Origin: Davidsoniella eucalypti
Taxonomy: Eukaryota; Ascomycota; Sordariomycetes; Microascales; Ceratocystidaceae
NCBI GenBank assembly: GCA_004009845.1
Contig: RMBW01000142.1
Coordinates: 1 to 63,813, forward strand
Direction of reading: 5' to 3'
Length of the DNA: 63,813 nucleotides
Positions 1-12,140 of this stretch are shown piece by piece; the first letter of the stretch is position 1, and every line of letters begins with the position of its first letter. The translations under genes were made by a program, and so were the position numbers. The notes below the pieces were generated by a model. It searched no databases. It saw nothing but the letters and a program-made list of their open reading frames with translations, and was not told where the DNA came from.

Positions 1-828
1 TTTAGATATACCGCTTTTCCATGTTTTAAGGCCCTTATTTCACCTCATTGAATTAGTTTTGTTTTATTCGACCATTGATTCTAAGCCTAGGCCCGGACCA
101 GGCGATGATCAGCTAACGTACAAACATTTGTTTCTAATAATCCTGCCCTCTCAAAAATTCTATAACTTCTTGGCTTGGAAGACGGGCCGAGACGAGACTT
201 TGGGATTTTGTTGCTTGTTCCTTGCTTTTCTTCTGCTGCTTTTTGTTTTTTGTTTTCCTTCCTTGAAATTTATACGCGATACGATGTGTTGAAAATCACC
301 GACTGTTTGTCGCTCTGCCCCAAAATCTCATCTTCAAAGGACAACAAATTCTGAGTCCTCGTTCTGCCTCATGCTTAAACTCAGGCCACCCAGGCCTTTT
401 GATTCTTCTTGTTGTCTCATCACTTGCAATTTTGCCGGTTGTCGTCTCACTATTTTTCACTCATTTTTATTTTTTTCCCATTTAGCCAGAAAGATCATCT
501 AATCTGCATATCAGGGTTCTCCAATATCATATTAGACAGCTCGAAGCCAAATCTTCATAATGCGGAGTAGCCTAAATAGGTAATCTTTGGCACACCTCTG
601 TTAACCCTAGACGTGCCCTAGAGTCTATGATTTCTTGGAGAAACTTGACGATAGGGTGAAATTAACCAAAAAGCTCCAAGGATTCATAGGCAAGTAACCT
701 TACCAGTGCTCTAAAAGGCTTTGACATGCCGCGTGACTTGTTTGAAAAAGGGCCCAATCCAAGGAAGCATTGCGGATAAAAAGGATAAAGAACGCTGTTG
801 TCCTACTAAATGGGGGTTTTTATTATTA

Positions 829-852
829 TTCATTAATCTTATGGAACTATAG
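829..852. repeat. Dispersed T-rich repeat, copy 1
   Basis: T-rich tract then CATTAATCTTATGGAACTAT. A related but weaker copy lies at 965-1003. Confidence 0.5.
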
Positions 853-1410
853 TGGATTTGGTAAAGTTGCTGGGTTATGAAATTTCAGATAAAGATGCCT
901 TGGTTATTCGAGAAACATACAAATTCTTACCTAATATAACTAATTGGATATGAAGTTGAAATAATACCTTTTTTTTTTTTCATTAATCACCTAATGTAGT
1001 ACATAGATAGAAAGCAAATAAAAAGTCAATAGTCTAGAAAGATATATGGTAGTTACAATATTTTGGTGAACACTTTAGCTATTATAGTTGCTTAATGCCG
1101 TCATGCTTATAACTATTAATACATATAGTATGGCATAAACTTGAACAAAAAGATGAAAAGACTTTTGTTCAGATTGGGAGGTATCACAAAGAACGCGCAA
1201 CCCAAACCCTAGCCCGAGTATCGGACATCGTTGGCTATCACGACTCTTAGGGTTATATACTATGCCGAGCCTAAATAACAAAGTCAATGATGATGTACTT
1301 GAGTTTTCTAGCCCTCATGGATCAATTAATCCAAGTAGTGTCAACCCTACCTGATGTAGCATAATGTTTACTCGCAATGAGCATCAAAAGCCGACGCAAT
1401 TTTCACTAGA

Positions 1411-1677
1411 CTAGAGAGGCCGATCTTGAACACCCACACCCACCTGACCATCGTTCAAGATTGAATATGTAAGACTCAATCCGGCTCTAATCACCTTACT
1501 CCGAGCTGACTGTATATCACACTTGGTAACGTATACATCAACTGATGAGCGTGCCCGATATAGTTTAGTGCTGACAGTGTACTGAGCATCTTGTGCAAAG
1601 AAGCAACTCGCTCCTAGTGTCGACGCACCAACCAACAATGCCAGAAACCCCCATATCCCTAGTATAATGGAAGCCAT
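1411..1677 (-). CDS. Possible small secreted protein (weak ORF)
   Basis: An 88-codon ORF with a true ATG at 1677. The first 25 or so residues (MASIILGIWGFLALLVGAST) form a strong hydrophobic segment ending in small residues, like a signal peptide. The rest has two cysteines and no recognisable domain. No neighbouring exon could be joined to it. It may be a small secreted protein or a chance ORF in gene-poor DNA. I do not recognise it. Confidence 0.2.
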   Translation of the reverse strand: MASIILGIWGFLALLVGASTLGASCFFAQDAQYTVSTKLYRARSSVDVYVTKCDIQSARSKVIRAGLSLTYSILNDGQVGVGVQDRPL

Positions 1678-2300
1678 TGTTGCTTTCTGTAGCTTAACAT
1701 GTCTTAAAGTATCAACATGATATGGTTCTAAGTATGTTCCCTATCTCAATACATCACAGTTCCATCGACATTGAGAACATGAAGTCAACGTTGATGAAAG
1801 TACACAACACAACTTATATCAACTAGCTACTAGTTATCATGCAAATACACAGCCCAGGACGGTAGTGACCTGATCAGTATCTTCATATCTTCATACACTC
1901 TACAAAAACACCTGTTCATGACATCATGAAACCACTCGTCGGAACCGCCCGCATACTGTGAAAGCGTACCAACGTAGATAGCTGGCACGTGCCTTTATAT
2001 CTCGCTACAACCGTCATCATCTTGTTTCTATTCTAGTAGCTGATTGGACTACTGCTCATATCGACCCAAGGTTATCGCTAAATAGAGATGATTGCCAAGA
2101 CGGAATAGCGCTGGTATGTATACGATGATCGCCCGTCTCTTGATAGTAACACATGCATGATCTATCGGATTTGGTAGGCCATCATGTGACATGAGCTTTA
2201 AATAGTACCCAAGTCAGCAAGTACGATGTGGTGTAACTACAGCGACAACCATGCTTAGAGATAGGGAACACATATTCAAAGCATATCATCGCGGCCAAGG

Positions 2301-2411
2301 ATGACCGAGATTGAAAACGCCCTACCACAAGAAATCAACTTTGTCACAAGGCATCATCTGATGTCGAATGTCGGCGTTTCGGCGAGTCACATTCCGTCAG
2401 CCAGAGAATAG
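2301..2411 (+). CDS. Very short ORF, 36 residues (speculative)
   Basis: An ATG-to-TAG frame of 37 codons starting MTEIENALPQ. Its composition (acidic start, mixed middle) looks more protein-like than the surrounding low-complexity DNA, so it may be a short exon or a lone peptide. No flanking exon with convincing splice sites was found. Treat as unproven. Confidence 0.12.
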   Translation: MTEIENALPQEINFVTRHHLMSNVGVSASHIPSARE

Positions 2412-2815
2412 TCATCGAGGGAGATGACGAGATAAAACATTGTTTAAGCCCTCGATGTGAAGCTTTCAATAAGTGGATAGTTCCAGAAAAAAGCTATCGG
2501 ACTAATATCATGTATGGTACCATATATAGTAGCACTAATCTCACCGGGTACTTATCTAAACCGACAAGTAAAACCCACTGGAAATGACTGATGATGACTT
2601 CCAATTTCTTCTTATGTTTCGAGGAGAGAACTTTGTATCAATTCTAGACTTTCAAGGTTCGTGTTTCCTACTAGGCCAACAGTCTGTAATTGAATTGGTA
2701 TTTTAGGCCAATATTCTTGGCCATGGGTTATGCATTCGTTGCCTGTGAGTGGACGATATGAAATAGAGCCCGCGATAGAAATAAGGGCAACTAATGAAAG
2801 AGCAAAACTCCGTGA

Positions 2816-3420
2816 TTAGCTACGACCTAGTTTTCGGCGGTTTATGCCATTTTGTTCATCCCTTTCGTCGAGTCTTACTGCTGGCTTTTTTAGCTTGTTC
2901 TTATTAACTAGACCTTTTTCTTCTTCTTTTTTTTCCCTCATTCTTTCTGCAAGCATAGTAGATTCGAGGCTTCTTTGGTATTTGGATGTCTTGGACCTAA
3001 AAATAGACAAGTGGACTTGACAAACGTCTGTGACGGGGTTGATCGCCGAGAGCAGCATGTTTACTAGTGCTCTTGACGATGTTGTATGCAGTCGTACATC
3101 TGATATGTATTCTTCTAGGTGTAACATTGCATTGTCTATCACCTCTCTATTATGTAATCGACAACATCGGGATGTTGCTATTGCTCTATGATTCCTCAAT
3201 GGTTGGGCCAGAAGGCTTGGCGTGCGCATGTAAGACAGCTCAATTCCATGGTCCAGAACAGGTCGAGTTTTTGCCTCATGCCTGTATTTTCATACATTCA
3301 CCGGAACGACAAGACCCTGGCTTCCTACATGTCGTCGAGGAGTTCATGCAGCGTAGATACGATAGAGTGGAGGGATATTGGTTGAAGAGGGTGCAGTTCC
3401 CAGTGATTCAGGGCTGTTAG
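2816..3420. other. Overlapping ORFs on both strands, unresolved
   Basis: The minus strand has a 137-codon ATG ORF (3229 to 2816) ending in a Lys/Arg/Glu-rich tail. The plus strand has a 117-codon ORF (3067-3420) and a shorter one (3188-3385) in another frame. All cover the same bases, so at most one is real. The C-terminal halves of both plus-strand frames have natural-looking composition, which could mean a decayed coding sequence with a frameshift. No domain is recognised. Confidence 0.2.
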
Positions 3421-5167
3421 TATATGTATATAGGCAGTCTCTTTTTTTTTCTTCTTTTTCTTCCTATCTGGTTCCTCTTATTCCCTTTTATACTACTGTC
3501 TGTATATATCTATTCAGTGACACCCTTGCCGTTGATGGCTATATTATGTTTAAAGTCTCCGTCAACACGAGACACTAGAAGCTGGGGCTGACGTCGATAT
3601 TGGCGTTTGAGAAACGGGGAGACATATATGTACATACATTACAGTCGTAAGAGGGTGCAAGGTAGGGAAACATCGGATCCCTCCTCCCCACTTAGACCGT
3701 CACGGGTTGTATGCAATAGAAACTAGGTGAAGGCTTTTTTTTCTTCTTTTTTTCCCTCGGTATACTACAACTATATGTATAGAGAGCATACAGAACGAGG
3801 GGTAGAGATGGGACGGCATGAAGACGAGCGAGAGAAAACCACTAGGAAGGCCGCCTAATGTGAACAACAAGGACGAAGAGTACAACTACATTGCAGTTCC
3901 TTGGTGCAGGCTTCTGGGGCTCGGCATCGACAAGCGGACGGGATATACAGAGAGACAACAGAACCAAAGCCCATGGCTCCTTTTCTTTGTTTGGTCTTCT
4001 TCCCTCGGTGTCTCTCTCCACTTTGATGGTGCCATATTCTGTATCTACAGATAGACTACGTGCATATCTGTACATGTATACTATGTATGCAATATTGAGC
4101 TGCCACCCCAACGGCATGCATATAAGCAAGTGCATTGTGCATGTACACAAGTAGAGATTGTTTCTATTTATAGCTAGCTTGCATATGGATTGCATTTTTT
4201 CTCTCTTTTGCCTTCTGTTCTTGGCTCCCACTGCTACGATCAATGTTCCTATGGCTGCAATCCTTACCAGTGAAGACGCTTTATCAGAGGCCAAGATCCA
4301 AAACCAAGAGGTAAAGGGACAGTTACAGCCAAGCCAGAACGGCAAATGGCAAATATACCGCAGTACCAGACTGGCTGTCGTCATCCCGGGTGATAGAGCT
4401 GTATATTGTGTCCGTATATACATATGTATGATACACTCTACATAGTTAGTCCAGAGCTTAAAAAGCAACCTTGATGCCTAGCATATTGCTGGTCACGAAC
4501 CCAGCCCGGACCGAGGGCATCTTGACTTGTCCTCATTCGGCTCGAGCATCTGGCTAATTGTGTCTAGTTTCATCTTCCTCTTTGTCGTCTGTCTGCATTG
4601 ATACAGACTTTGGATTCCCAATCTCAGATCCGGGCCGTCTTGTCCTCCTCCTCCTTTCATTTCCGCTTTGCTCCTAGCTCTGCCCTTGTTCTGTTTCGAT
4701 TCCGATTTCTCTTTGCCCTTGGTCTGATCTGCCCGCTGTCTTGTCTTGGATCAGTCCGCACTAATACGAGGCCGCCAATGTGGGAAAGAGTTTCCTGCCT
4801 GTGAAGTCGTCATCACAGCTGCTGTTGCCACTGTCCACATCCAGATGCAGTCTTAGTTATACAGATATACGCCGAACCAGTGTATTATCCAGGCGGCATG
4901 TACAGAGCATTTGGACATTGGCTCTTTGACTCTCGTCTTCCTCCTGTCTCGCAAGACCCTGAAATCACCCACTGCCTAATTCTTTTTAGAGAATCAGTGT
5001 CTGTGTGTCTGTCTGGGAAACTCTGCAACAGGAACCGCTATTTCCTCGAATCCCTGCAGTAGTTTCTAGCTCTACTGCCATCTATCTGCATATTGCTGTT
5101 CTCAGGGAGACAAATCACTTCACTGCTTCGCTGAGTCGTTGCTTGTCTTCTAGGGAGGGCTCGATCG

Positions 5168-5188
5168 TAGCATAGCATAGCATAGCAT
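5168..5188. repeat. CATAG pentamer microsatellite
   Basis: About four tandem copies of CATAG lie in the leader-like DNA upstream of the gene at 5953. It is a simple repeat with no evident function. Confidence 0.7.
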
Positions 5189-5952
5189 GGTTCCTATAAG
5201 CGCCTAGCCAAGCCCCAGATACCTGCTCCTCTGCTTCTTTTGCTCTTCTTCTTTTCTGCCGCCACTACACCTCCTCTCTATTTGCCAGCCAAACCGACCC
5301 AAGACTCAGATTCCCGGTCAAAACCCAGTCCGTCCATCAGGGGTTCACTCACTTTCTTTCCTGAGCATCTAGCGACGACTGAGCAATACTACACAACCTA
5401 TAACCAGAAATCCCTGCCTGGCCTGCTGTACCCTGCTGATTTTCCTTATTTGCCTGCTTGGCCCTCTTATTGTTTATTTAATGCTGAGCCAGCGAATGGA
5501 AGGAGGATCGGCATGCTAAGTCAAGTCCGTCGCTACTTTGTCTCTACTGCTCTGATTTGAATTTGTTCCCCGGGACCTTCTTAAGGAGAACGAAGAACGC
5601 TTGAAGAACAAAGAGACGGAGCTAGCCAGACTTTGAGCAGGGAACTGGAAAAGAAGCTTCTTAAGCCAGCTCGACCGACCTTGGTTGTCTTTTCCTTTTC
5701 ATCACTTTTCCAGACGCTTCTTTTTCCTCTTCCCCTTCAAGTCCAAAACGAGTCGTCCCAACACCGCCGACTTGGTCTGTCGGCTCCTTTATCTGATCTT
5801 TTCTCTTTCCTCGCCCAACTACCCTTCTCCGCCTGATAGTATCCCATTGCTTTCGCCGCAACAACGTACAGATCACACGTATCTTCTTGCGTCGTTCTTT
5901 GCCCTCGCTTCCTGGCACACCCCGTCTTCCATTGGTGGTCTTGCATCTCGCC

Positions 5953-7106
5953 ATGGCCTGTTCCCAAGCCAACGACCGACTATGGTGGTCCAGGTCCAAC
6001 CCGGACACCGACAGCATGCTGCCCGAGGCCGCCTATCCCGCCGCGTCGCCCAGTCCACTGCAGTCGGCCAACGCCATGTCCCGCTTCGAGTTCGAGACGG
6101 GCCACGGCAGCAGCGACGGCACGAAGATCCTCATGATCGAGTGGGAGTCGGACGAGGCTGCGCACAGCTCCAGCACTTGGAGCATCGAGTGGGACGGCAA
6201 GACAGCCAGCTTTGCCGCCTGGGACAAGCATGTCGATCCCGGCCTGCTGCGCGTGTATGTGCTTCTGCCTCCGGGCGCCTCCGTGCCGCCACTTGTCACC
6301 ATCACGCGCCTCGATACGCCGGAGGTAGCCGCTGTCTCGCCGTCCGCCACGGCCAAGGTCACGGCCACTGTAGCTGCCACGCCCGGCGCGCCTGCCATGA
6401 TCACGCCCGTCAGTGCCACCGAACCGCCGCGCAAAGCGGCCGCCGCGCCGTCGCCTCTCGCCCAGCAGCCGGTACAGTTCACCGCCAAGCCACTGCCGGC
6501 CATCTTTCCCGCGGGCCTCGGCAACTCGCTAGAAGCCGGCAAGCGCGGCGTCCTGCACACCATCTGGGCCAACCTCCGTCTAGCGGAGCTGCAGTCTGAG
6601 ATGGACGCCGAGCGCCGCGTCAATCGAGAGAGCGTCGGTCTGGAGATGGCCATGCAGGAGTATCAGTGGCTCAAGCAGCACTTTGGCTTGGCGCTTCCCG
6701 GGCCTGCTGGTGCTACGGCGCCGCTGAAGACAGCACACCAGCCCGCGCCGACATCGCCCAAGACCGGCGGAAACCGGCTGACCGAGAAGCTCAAGGGCCT
6801 CAAGCTAGCAACGTCTCCGGCAGATCTGGCGATGCCTCCCTCACGTAAGCACGCCGTCTTCTCTTCTTAGCCACATGCACGAACGCTAACATCCCCTATC
6901 TAGTCAAATCCACCATCTTGCAAGGCCGTGCCATGTCGCCATTGCTCAATGTAGATCCCCGCGGAACTGCCTCTCTTGACTCTGTACTCAAAGGTCCTTC
7001 CGTCTCACCAGGGCTAGAGCAGCATCTAGGAGACGAATTGTTTGCGCTGCCCATGAGTCCGCGGAGTCCCGATATGAAGCGCAGTCCCTTTAGTGTGTTG
7101 TTTTAA
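5953..7106 (+). CDS. Unrecognised fungal protein, 364 aa
   Basis: Two exons, 5953-6844 and 6904-7106, joined across a 59-nt GTAAGC...CTAG intron; the frame continues cleanly (phase 1). The first ATG in the open frame is 5953, in a good context (CGCCATGG). The 364-residue product has a compact N-terminal part (about residues 35-120, rich in Trp, Glu and Asp, such as SIEWDGKTASFAAWD), an Ala/Pro/Thr-rich linker (about 125-185), a charged helical segment (about 200-245) and a Ser/Pro-rich tail with several SP sites. No signal peptide or membrane segment is visible. The coding region is GC-rich with normal fungal codon use. I do not recognise the family and assign no function; the SP motifs suggest phosphorylation by proline-directed kinases, which is inference. 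Confidence 0.8.
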
Positions 7107-7108
7107 TC

Positions 7109-7157
<49 letters not shown>
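7109..7157. repeat. (CT)n microsatellite in 3' UTR
   Basis: A run of CT dinucleotides with a single interruption starts just after the TAA of the gene ending at 7106. It is transcribed as part of the 3' UTR if that gene is expressed. Confidence 0.85.
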
Positions 7158-7159
<2 letters not shown>

Positions 7160-7856
7160 CAAACATGCATCATTATCATTATTGAAAAAAAATTAAACAA
7201 GATAATAAAAAAACAAGGGTATCATCTACTCAAAATAGGGGGAGAGACCGCCAGACCGTACTGTTTACTGTCCGTCTTTGTCTTTCTCTTTCTCTTCTGC
7301 CATATTAGCATCCGCATCATGCCTCACAGCCCACCACAGTGTCTTGTTCTGTTTCCCTTCGCTTACATTTGTTGATCTTGGTCTTTGTTCTTTTTTATAT
7401 ATACTTCTTTTATTCTTCTTCTCGCCTCTCCTTACTCGTACTAGTTCTTATCCTTGCTACCCTACATCATTATTTTATATTTCCCTCCTTACAGTCTCTC
7501 CATGTCGTGCCTCGACCGCTTCTGCTTCTGCTTCTGATTCCCTCCTTGCCCATATATGTTGGTTACTCAAAGAGATACTCATTGCAAAGCCGGCCTTATA
7601 CCCTTTCTGTCCTTTTTTTATGGTCTTTCTATATTCTATTCTTAGGTTCTCGTCGACGCGGTTAAGCTGATCACCTGCCAGAGCACAACGTACTACTCTT
7701 ATATCTGCTTTAGACTTAATAAAGATAATACATTCGCTACGATGACGCCTTTGTACTCACAAAATATATATATTCCCAATTAAACTCGCCACTAGTGCTT
7801 GATACTTCTATAAATACAATGCCATAAGCCCGTTATATCTAAATATAAAATCAGCT
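7158..7856. other. Convergent intergenic region (3' UTRs)
   Basis: Between two convergent genes. The plus strand is T/C-rich with several A-rich and TATAAA-like words near 7720-7850 that could serve as polyadenylation signals on either strand. The ORFs in it are low-complexity Leu/Ser/Phe translations of pyrimidine tracts. No gene seen. Confidence 0.6.
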
Positions 7857-8682
7857 CTACCGCCAACCACCAACACGGCCCTCGTCCCAGCGATCTTTCT
7901 GCTCTTTGCGCCTCCAATACACCATTTTTGCCTCTTTGTACCGCCTAATCCAATCCATGGTTTCCCGCTCACTTGCCACGCCCTCATCGCCCATCATGCC
8001 ATCGACAAAACTCTCTTCGAGGGCCTCGCACACCGCCCGCTGCTCTGCAACGCCCTGGCCAAGTCGCTGGTAAAGCGCCGCAGGCATGAACGGCGCCAAC
8101 GCCGTATCGGCCGCCCGCTGAGCCTCGGCCCAGTCCCGCTCCAGCTTCTTCGCCGCCAGAAGCTGCGCATTGGCGGCCGAACGCTCGCGTACGAGTCGCT
8201 CTTCCAGGTCTAGTAGTTTTTGCGCCAGCGCAATGTTCTCTGCCAAGAGACTGTTGAGTGTTGTGCGCGGTCCGGCTACCGACGGCGTCATCGTTGACGC
8301 TGCATCGGTAAATGCCTGTAGTAGTTTTGGATTTTGCAGAATTGCAGCAATGTCTTTTGTTCTGTGTGCGCAAAAGGGAAGAGTTAGAACGAACTCGCTA
8401 CGCTTATATGGTAGCTTGATCATATGTCTATGGCATATCTACGGTATGTACTCACGATTTATCTCTGACATCTGTGGGAAGCCAGCTTGGCCCTGGATCA
8501 GCATCCTGTGTCGACGTCCCTTCCATCTCCAATACTATGTGCGGCGTTCCATCCGGTCCAGAAAACCCTGTATCAGTCAAAGCTGGACTCTGGGTGCTCT
8601 GGGCCAATACCGACGGCGTGCCATGTCGCGATGGTTCATGAGAGCTAGGCTTAGGCGGCAATACAGGAGGTGGGCCACTCAT
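7857..8682 (-). CDS. VPS37: ESCRT-I subunit Vps37 (Mod(r) domain)
   Basis: Two exons on the minus strand, 8682-8456 and 8361-7857, with a 94-nt intron (GTGAGT...ACACAG), encode 243 residues. The N-terminus is Pro-rich (MSGPPPVLPPKPSSHEPSRH), typical of ESCRT proteins that bind SH3 or UEV partners. Residues about 75-240 form the Mod(r) coiled-coil region: DKSTKDIAAILQNPKLLQAF, then a long Leu/Arg/Glu helix with LLAENIALAQKLLDLEERL, and a C-terminal helix ending WIRRYKEAKMVYWRRKE. Vps37 joins Vps23 and Vps28 in ESCRT-I, which sorts ubiquitinated cargo into multivesicular endosomes. I chose the ATG at 8682 because the codons upstream (to 8718) lack an ATG and read AT-rich. Length fits the fungal family. 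Confidence 0.88.
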
Positions 8683-9209
8683 AATTATATAAATGAGGCT
8701 TCTAGTTTCAAATAACAAAGGAGCAAGATGCTTTAAAATTCTTATGGTTTTTCACTGGTAGTCCTATTCGTCTTCTTTTTGTGTTAATGGTTCTTAGTGT
8801 TTAGCGATAAGATGTCGTATCTGAGGTTTAACAAGCTATCGAGAGTTATCACACGTGACATCAGCGTCATTTTGTTTGAACAGGGTTATTCGCTAGGGTC
8901 TGCATATTGCACCTCAACTAATCTTCTTCTAACTGACAGCACATAAAGACCGTAAAATGATAAATAAATACAAATACAAAAACAACCAGCGTAAAAAAAA
9001 ACAAAAAGGGTCCTACGAGAAAATCTCACGCAAAGTATAATAATGTGAGAAGAGAACAAAAAAAAAAAAGAAAGAAAATCAAATGAACATGGAATAAAAA
9101 GATATTCACTTCTATCAACCGGTAGTTCTGGTGGACAACCCCATTTCTACATGTTCAGTGTAAGCCTTTAACCACCCGCAAGAAAAAGAAAATAAATTTA
9201 GACACAAAC
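8683..9209. other. Intergenic: Vps37 promoter / Nup84 3' UTR
   Basis: Both flanking genes run on the minus strand. The stretch holds A-rich tracts (9050-9090, 9180-9195) and a palindromic CACGTG core (8850s, TCACACGTGACAT), which could be a bHLH/bZIP site in the VPS37 promoter. Nothing else seen. Confidence 0.45.
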
Positions 9210-12140
9210 TCATGACTTGACAGACCACAGATCACGCGACCAGCCAGTCTCCCGCATTCTTCTTGGGCCGGCGCCCTTCTTATCCATGTTCGACACTGCC
9301 AAGGCCTTGCTACACGATGTGAAGCTCTGGACAAGCTCAGTCATACGACCACCGGCAATGAAGGCGGCTGCAATATCCGAGTTTCCATCGGCGATGACGG
9401 CAGCCAACTCCATGCACTCCAGGAAGTAATCTTTGCCAATGTTGAGGCCTGCAAAGTGTAGAGTGCTGACCCAGGCAAGCACCGTCTCCGGTAGGTACAT
9501 GGCGCGTATCTTTTCAAGGTCCTTGTCACCTTCTACGCTATTTGTTAGTATATGCTTATTGAACCAAAATATTGAATTGTCAGCTTACCCTTGATCGATG
9601 TCATCAGCCAGTTGTCCATTATAGGCGCAATAGCATCACGGCATTCAGTGACAACGCGAGCAACTTCCTTCCAGAAGTCACGAGGGATCTCCTTGCTGTA
9701 TAAACTGTTAATCATACGTTCATAAAACGAGAAATTCATGACATGAATGGAAAAGAAAGGGAAAAAAAAAACTTACTCCTTGACCAGAAACGCCATGGAG
9801 TTGATAGTCTCAATCAGATCGATAGTCTTCAGTAAGCTACACAAATCACGAAAGTTACGAGCGTCAATGGTGGCCTGCTTAGCTGATCCGCTGAAAGCAG
9901 CAAGTTCGCTAAGCTGAGATGCCCAGAATTCCGAGTCAGTGGCATCGTAGAATGCCTTTTCATCAAGTCCAAGTTCCATGGCCCGAGTCTTGAAGAATTG
10001 TTCAAAGTTGACTCTGGCAGCAAGTTCGCGGGCAGAGCTCAAATGTAGATTTCCTAATAGAAAGTTATCAGTCGACGTCATCAATAAACCATGTAGTAGT
10101 CAAAAACTTACTCAAAAAGAACTTGTAGGCACGGCTGGCCATGCTGAGAACATCGGGCCATGCTTCATCTACTAGTAGTAGCCATTCTAACGACCTAATG
10201 AGATACTCATGTCTGGGCAAGATATCGTCTGGTGAGCCCATGAAATCAAGTTTGATAGACCGTCCAGCACCTGACTCTTCTTCCTCGTCCGACATGATCG
10301 AGAATTTTTCATCCACGGGCGTCTCGGCTTTGCAAAGAATGTCAAGCTGTAGTGCTGGCTGCACCTTGACAAATTTGAGGACATCGAGGCCACTCCGACG
10401 GATGATACCAAGTTGTTGAATGCGAGAATCTTTGTTGGTGATTTGGAGGAGATTTTTGGAGAGCACCTCATACTGGCGAGGACCAACCAGCGTCGAGCAG
10501 TACATTGGTATGAGCTCATCGAGTCCAGCACGGCTAACAAGGTTGGAGTAGACTACAACGACGTTGCCCTGGACGTGCTGTCGTGACGGATCTGTGCTGA
10601 TACTAGGAGCATTATCAGAAGTCAACTCAAGCTTCTCCAGGATACTTGTGATGATGTAGACATGTGAGGCGATCCGCAGGCCTTGGAAGTGCTCGGAATC
10701 AAACAGTCTGGCATTGTCCACTTGGAAGGTATTCATGCCGTATGTTGGAAGCAAGTCAGCATCCGGAGTATCAAGAGCACCGGAAGCTAGCGCAAGACCC
10801 TGTTCGACAAAGTGGTTCTCCATGTCCTTGGCAAGCACGGCACCCTGCAGTGCCTTGATTGGGTTCTTAGCCTCCGTGCTGGTGATGGGATTCGTTTGCA
10901 ATGACTTAATCAGACGCTTCTCGAGTGTTGCAGGGTCGCCATGGTACTTGATCGCGTCAAATATCGAGAAAGTTTGTGCTAGACTAGCAGCAGCTTCGGG
11001 GCCGCACATGCTTAACGCAAAGTTATCGAATTGTGACCGCAAAAGTGCATTATAGTTGGCGAAAAGAAGATCATCCCATGTGCTAGCAACCTTCTCAACC
11101 GAAGATATGTCACCGGCTAGAATGCCGTATACCGCCCGCTCGTAGTCGTCGACACCGCCATTCCGGGCAGTAGCATAGCACATTCGTCGCCATAAGGCAA
11201 TGGACGAAGGTCCTTGGAAAGGTTTGTCGGCATCGATTCCTGGTAGGGGCAATGCCGACATGGTGACTGCTCGCCAGGCTTCCGTCCGCTCACTACACCA
11301 GTCGCGAATCTCGTCCAGCGTGCTTCCTCTTCGCAAAAGCTCATAGCACCCTCTCCAGATTGACCGTTCAAAGTACTCATCTTGCGGCTGGAGCTTGCGG
11401 TCTTGGCGAGTCAGCGAATCTGGGTCTAGTTGAGAAACCAAGGGGGCGCCGTTGGTTGTGCGCAGTGCTTGAGTGACAGCGCCATCGTTGGGATCCAGTG
11501 CAGAGGCGCGGTTCAGCATCATCTTTTGCTGCTTGATAGCAGAGCGAGTGTGAATCCAGCCGTGGGCAATGAGATCGCCACGGTCCGCCCGCTGTTGCAG
11601 GTCTTGAACCAGGTCGCTGATATCAGGACCTGTTGCAGCATTGCTCTGGAGCCACTGAAGCACAGCGCGTCGCTCAGTCGCAGAAGGCTCGCTTTGGACG
11701 AACTCATCCCATGCGCTTTGCTTGGTCGCTGTGCTATGCTTGAACGAGGTTCGAGAGGTCGACTTGCTGTGCTTGTTTGTATCGGGGTATCGAAGTGGAA
11801 GCAGGCGACGCAGAAGATCCCAGGTTTGGGCCTCTTGCTCCCACAGCTTCCGGGATTCGGGGGTATTGTGTTCGTTGGTATATGCATCGTCGTCGACGTC
11901 CATGCTATAGGTCTCGCGTGCTGACGCCTTCAATAGCTTGCTTCCTCGGGAAGGCCGTTGCTGCAGTGCTGACCGGTCAAGGGCATGGCTGTAGTATGTA
12001 TCAACTAGTTGCAGAATTCTACCACGCTTCTCGGATTTTGAGGCATTGGAGTGCTGGAAGTCGAGGCACTCGTCAAGCTTGGTAGCAAAGAATTCGACCT
12101 CCGGGCCGGCCTCTATCGGTGAGTACGTAGCAACCTCCAT
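9210..12140 (-). CDS. NUP84: Nuclear pore complex subunit Nup84/Nup107
   Basis: Four exons on the minus strand: 12140-10112, 10053-9777, 9704-9589 and 9532-9210, giving 914 residues. It is the Nup107/Nup84 scaffold nucleoporin of the Y-shaped (Nup84/Nup107-160) complex, acting in mRNA export and pore assembly. Evidence: an acidic N-terminal region followed by the long alpha-helical Nup84_Nup100 fold, with segments such as LWEQEAQTWDLLRRLLPLRY (about residue 110) and WRGCYELLRRGSTLDEIRDW (about 265), a low-complexity acidic insert near 630, and a C-terminal helical tail from exons 2-4 (IPRDFWKEVARVV, YLPETVLAWVSTLHFAGLN). All introns are short GTAAGT-type and phases match. The acceptor of intron 2 is ambiguous: AACAG before 9704 or TACAG before 9695; both keep frame and differ by three residues. 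The single ATG at 12140 opens the frame. Confidence 0.92.

Larger units (their letters stand above)
1..5952. other. Gene-poor region and pyrimidine-rich leader
   Basis: No gene can be confidently placed here. The stretch holds several short ORFs that look like chance (the better ones are listed separately), two copies of a dispersed T-rich repeat near 831 and 981, and a CATAG pentamer run near 5168. From about 4,570 to 5,950 the plus strand is rich in C and T, as is common in long fungal 5' leaders, and probably belongs to the gene starting at 5953. Isolated CCCTAA-like words near 605, 1206 and 1250 are single copies and not a telomere tract. Confidence 0.6.

Noticed and set aside
600..1255. 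CCCTAA/TTAGGG-like words suggesting an interstitial telomere
   Set aside because: Each is a single isolated copy, not a tandem array.
3842..4468. 208-codon minus-strand ORF
   Set aside because: Cys/Tyr/Ile-rich random composition, overlapped by three plus-strand ORFs, no domain; judged a chance ORF.
6033..6653. 206-codon ORF antisense to the gene at 5953
   Set aside because: Ala/Ser/Gly/Arg-rich shadow of a GC-rich coding exon on the opposite strand.
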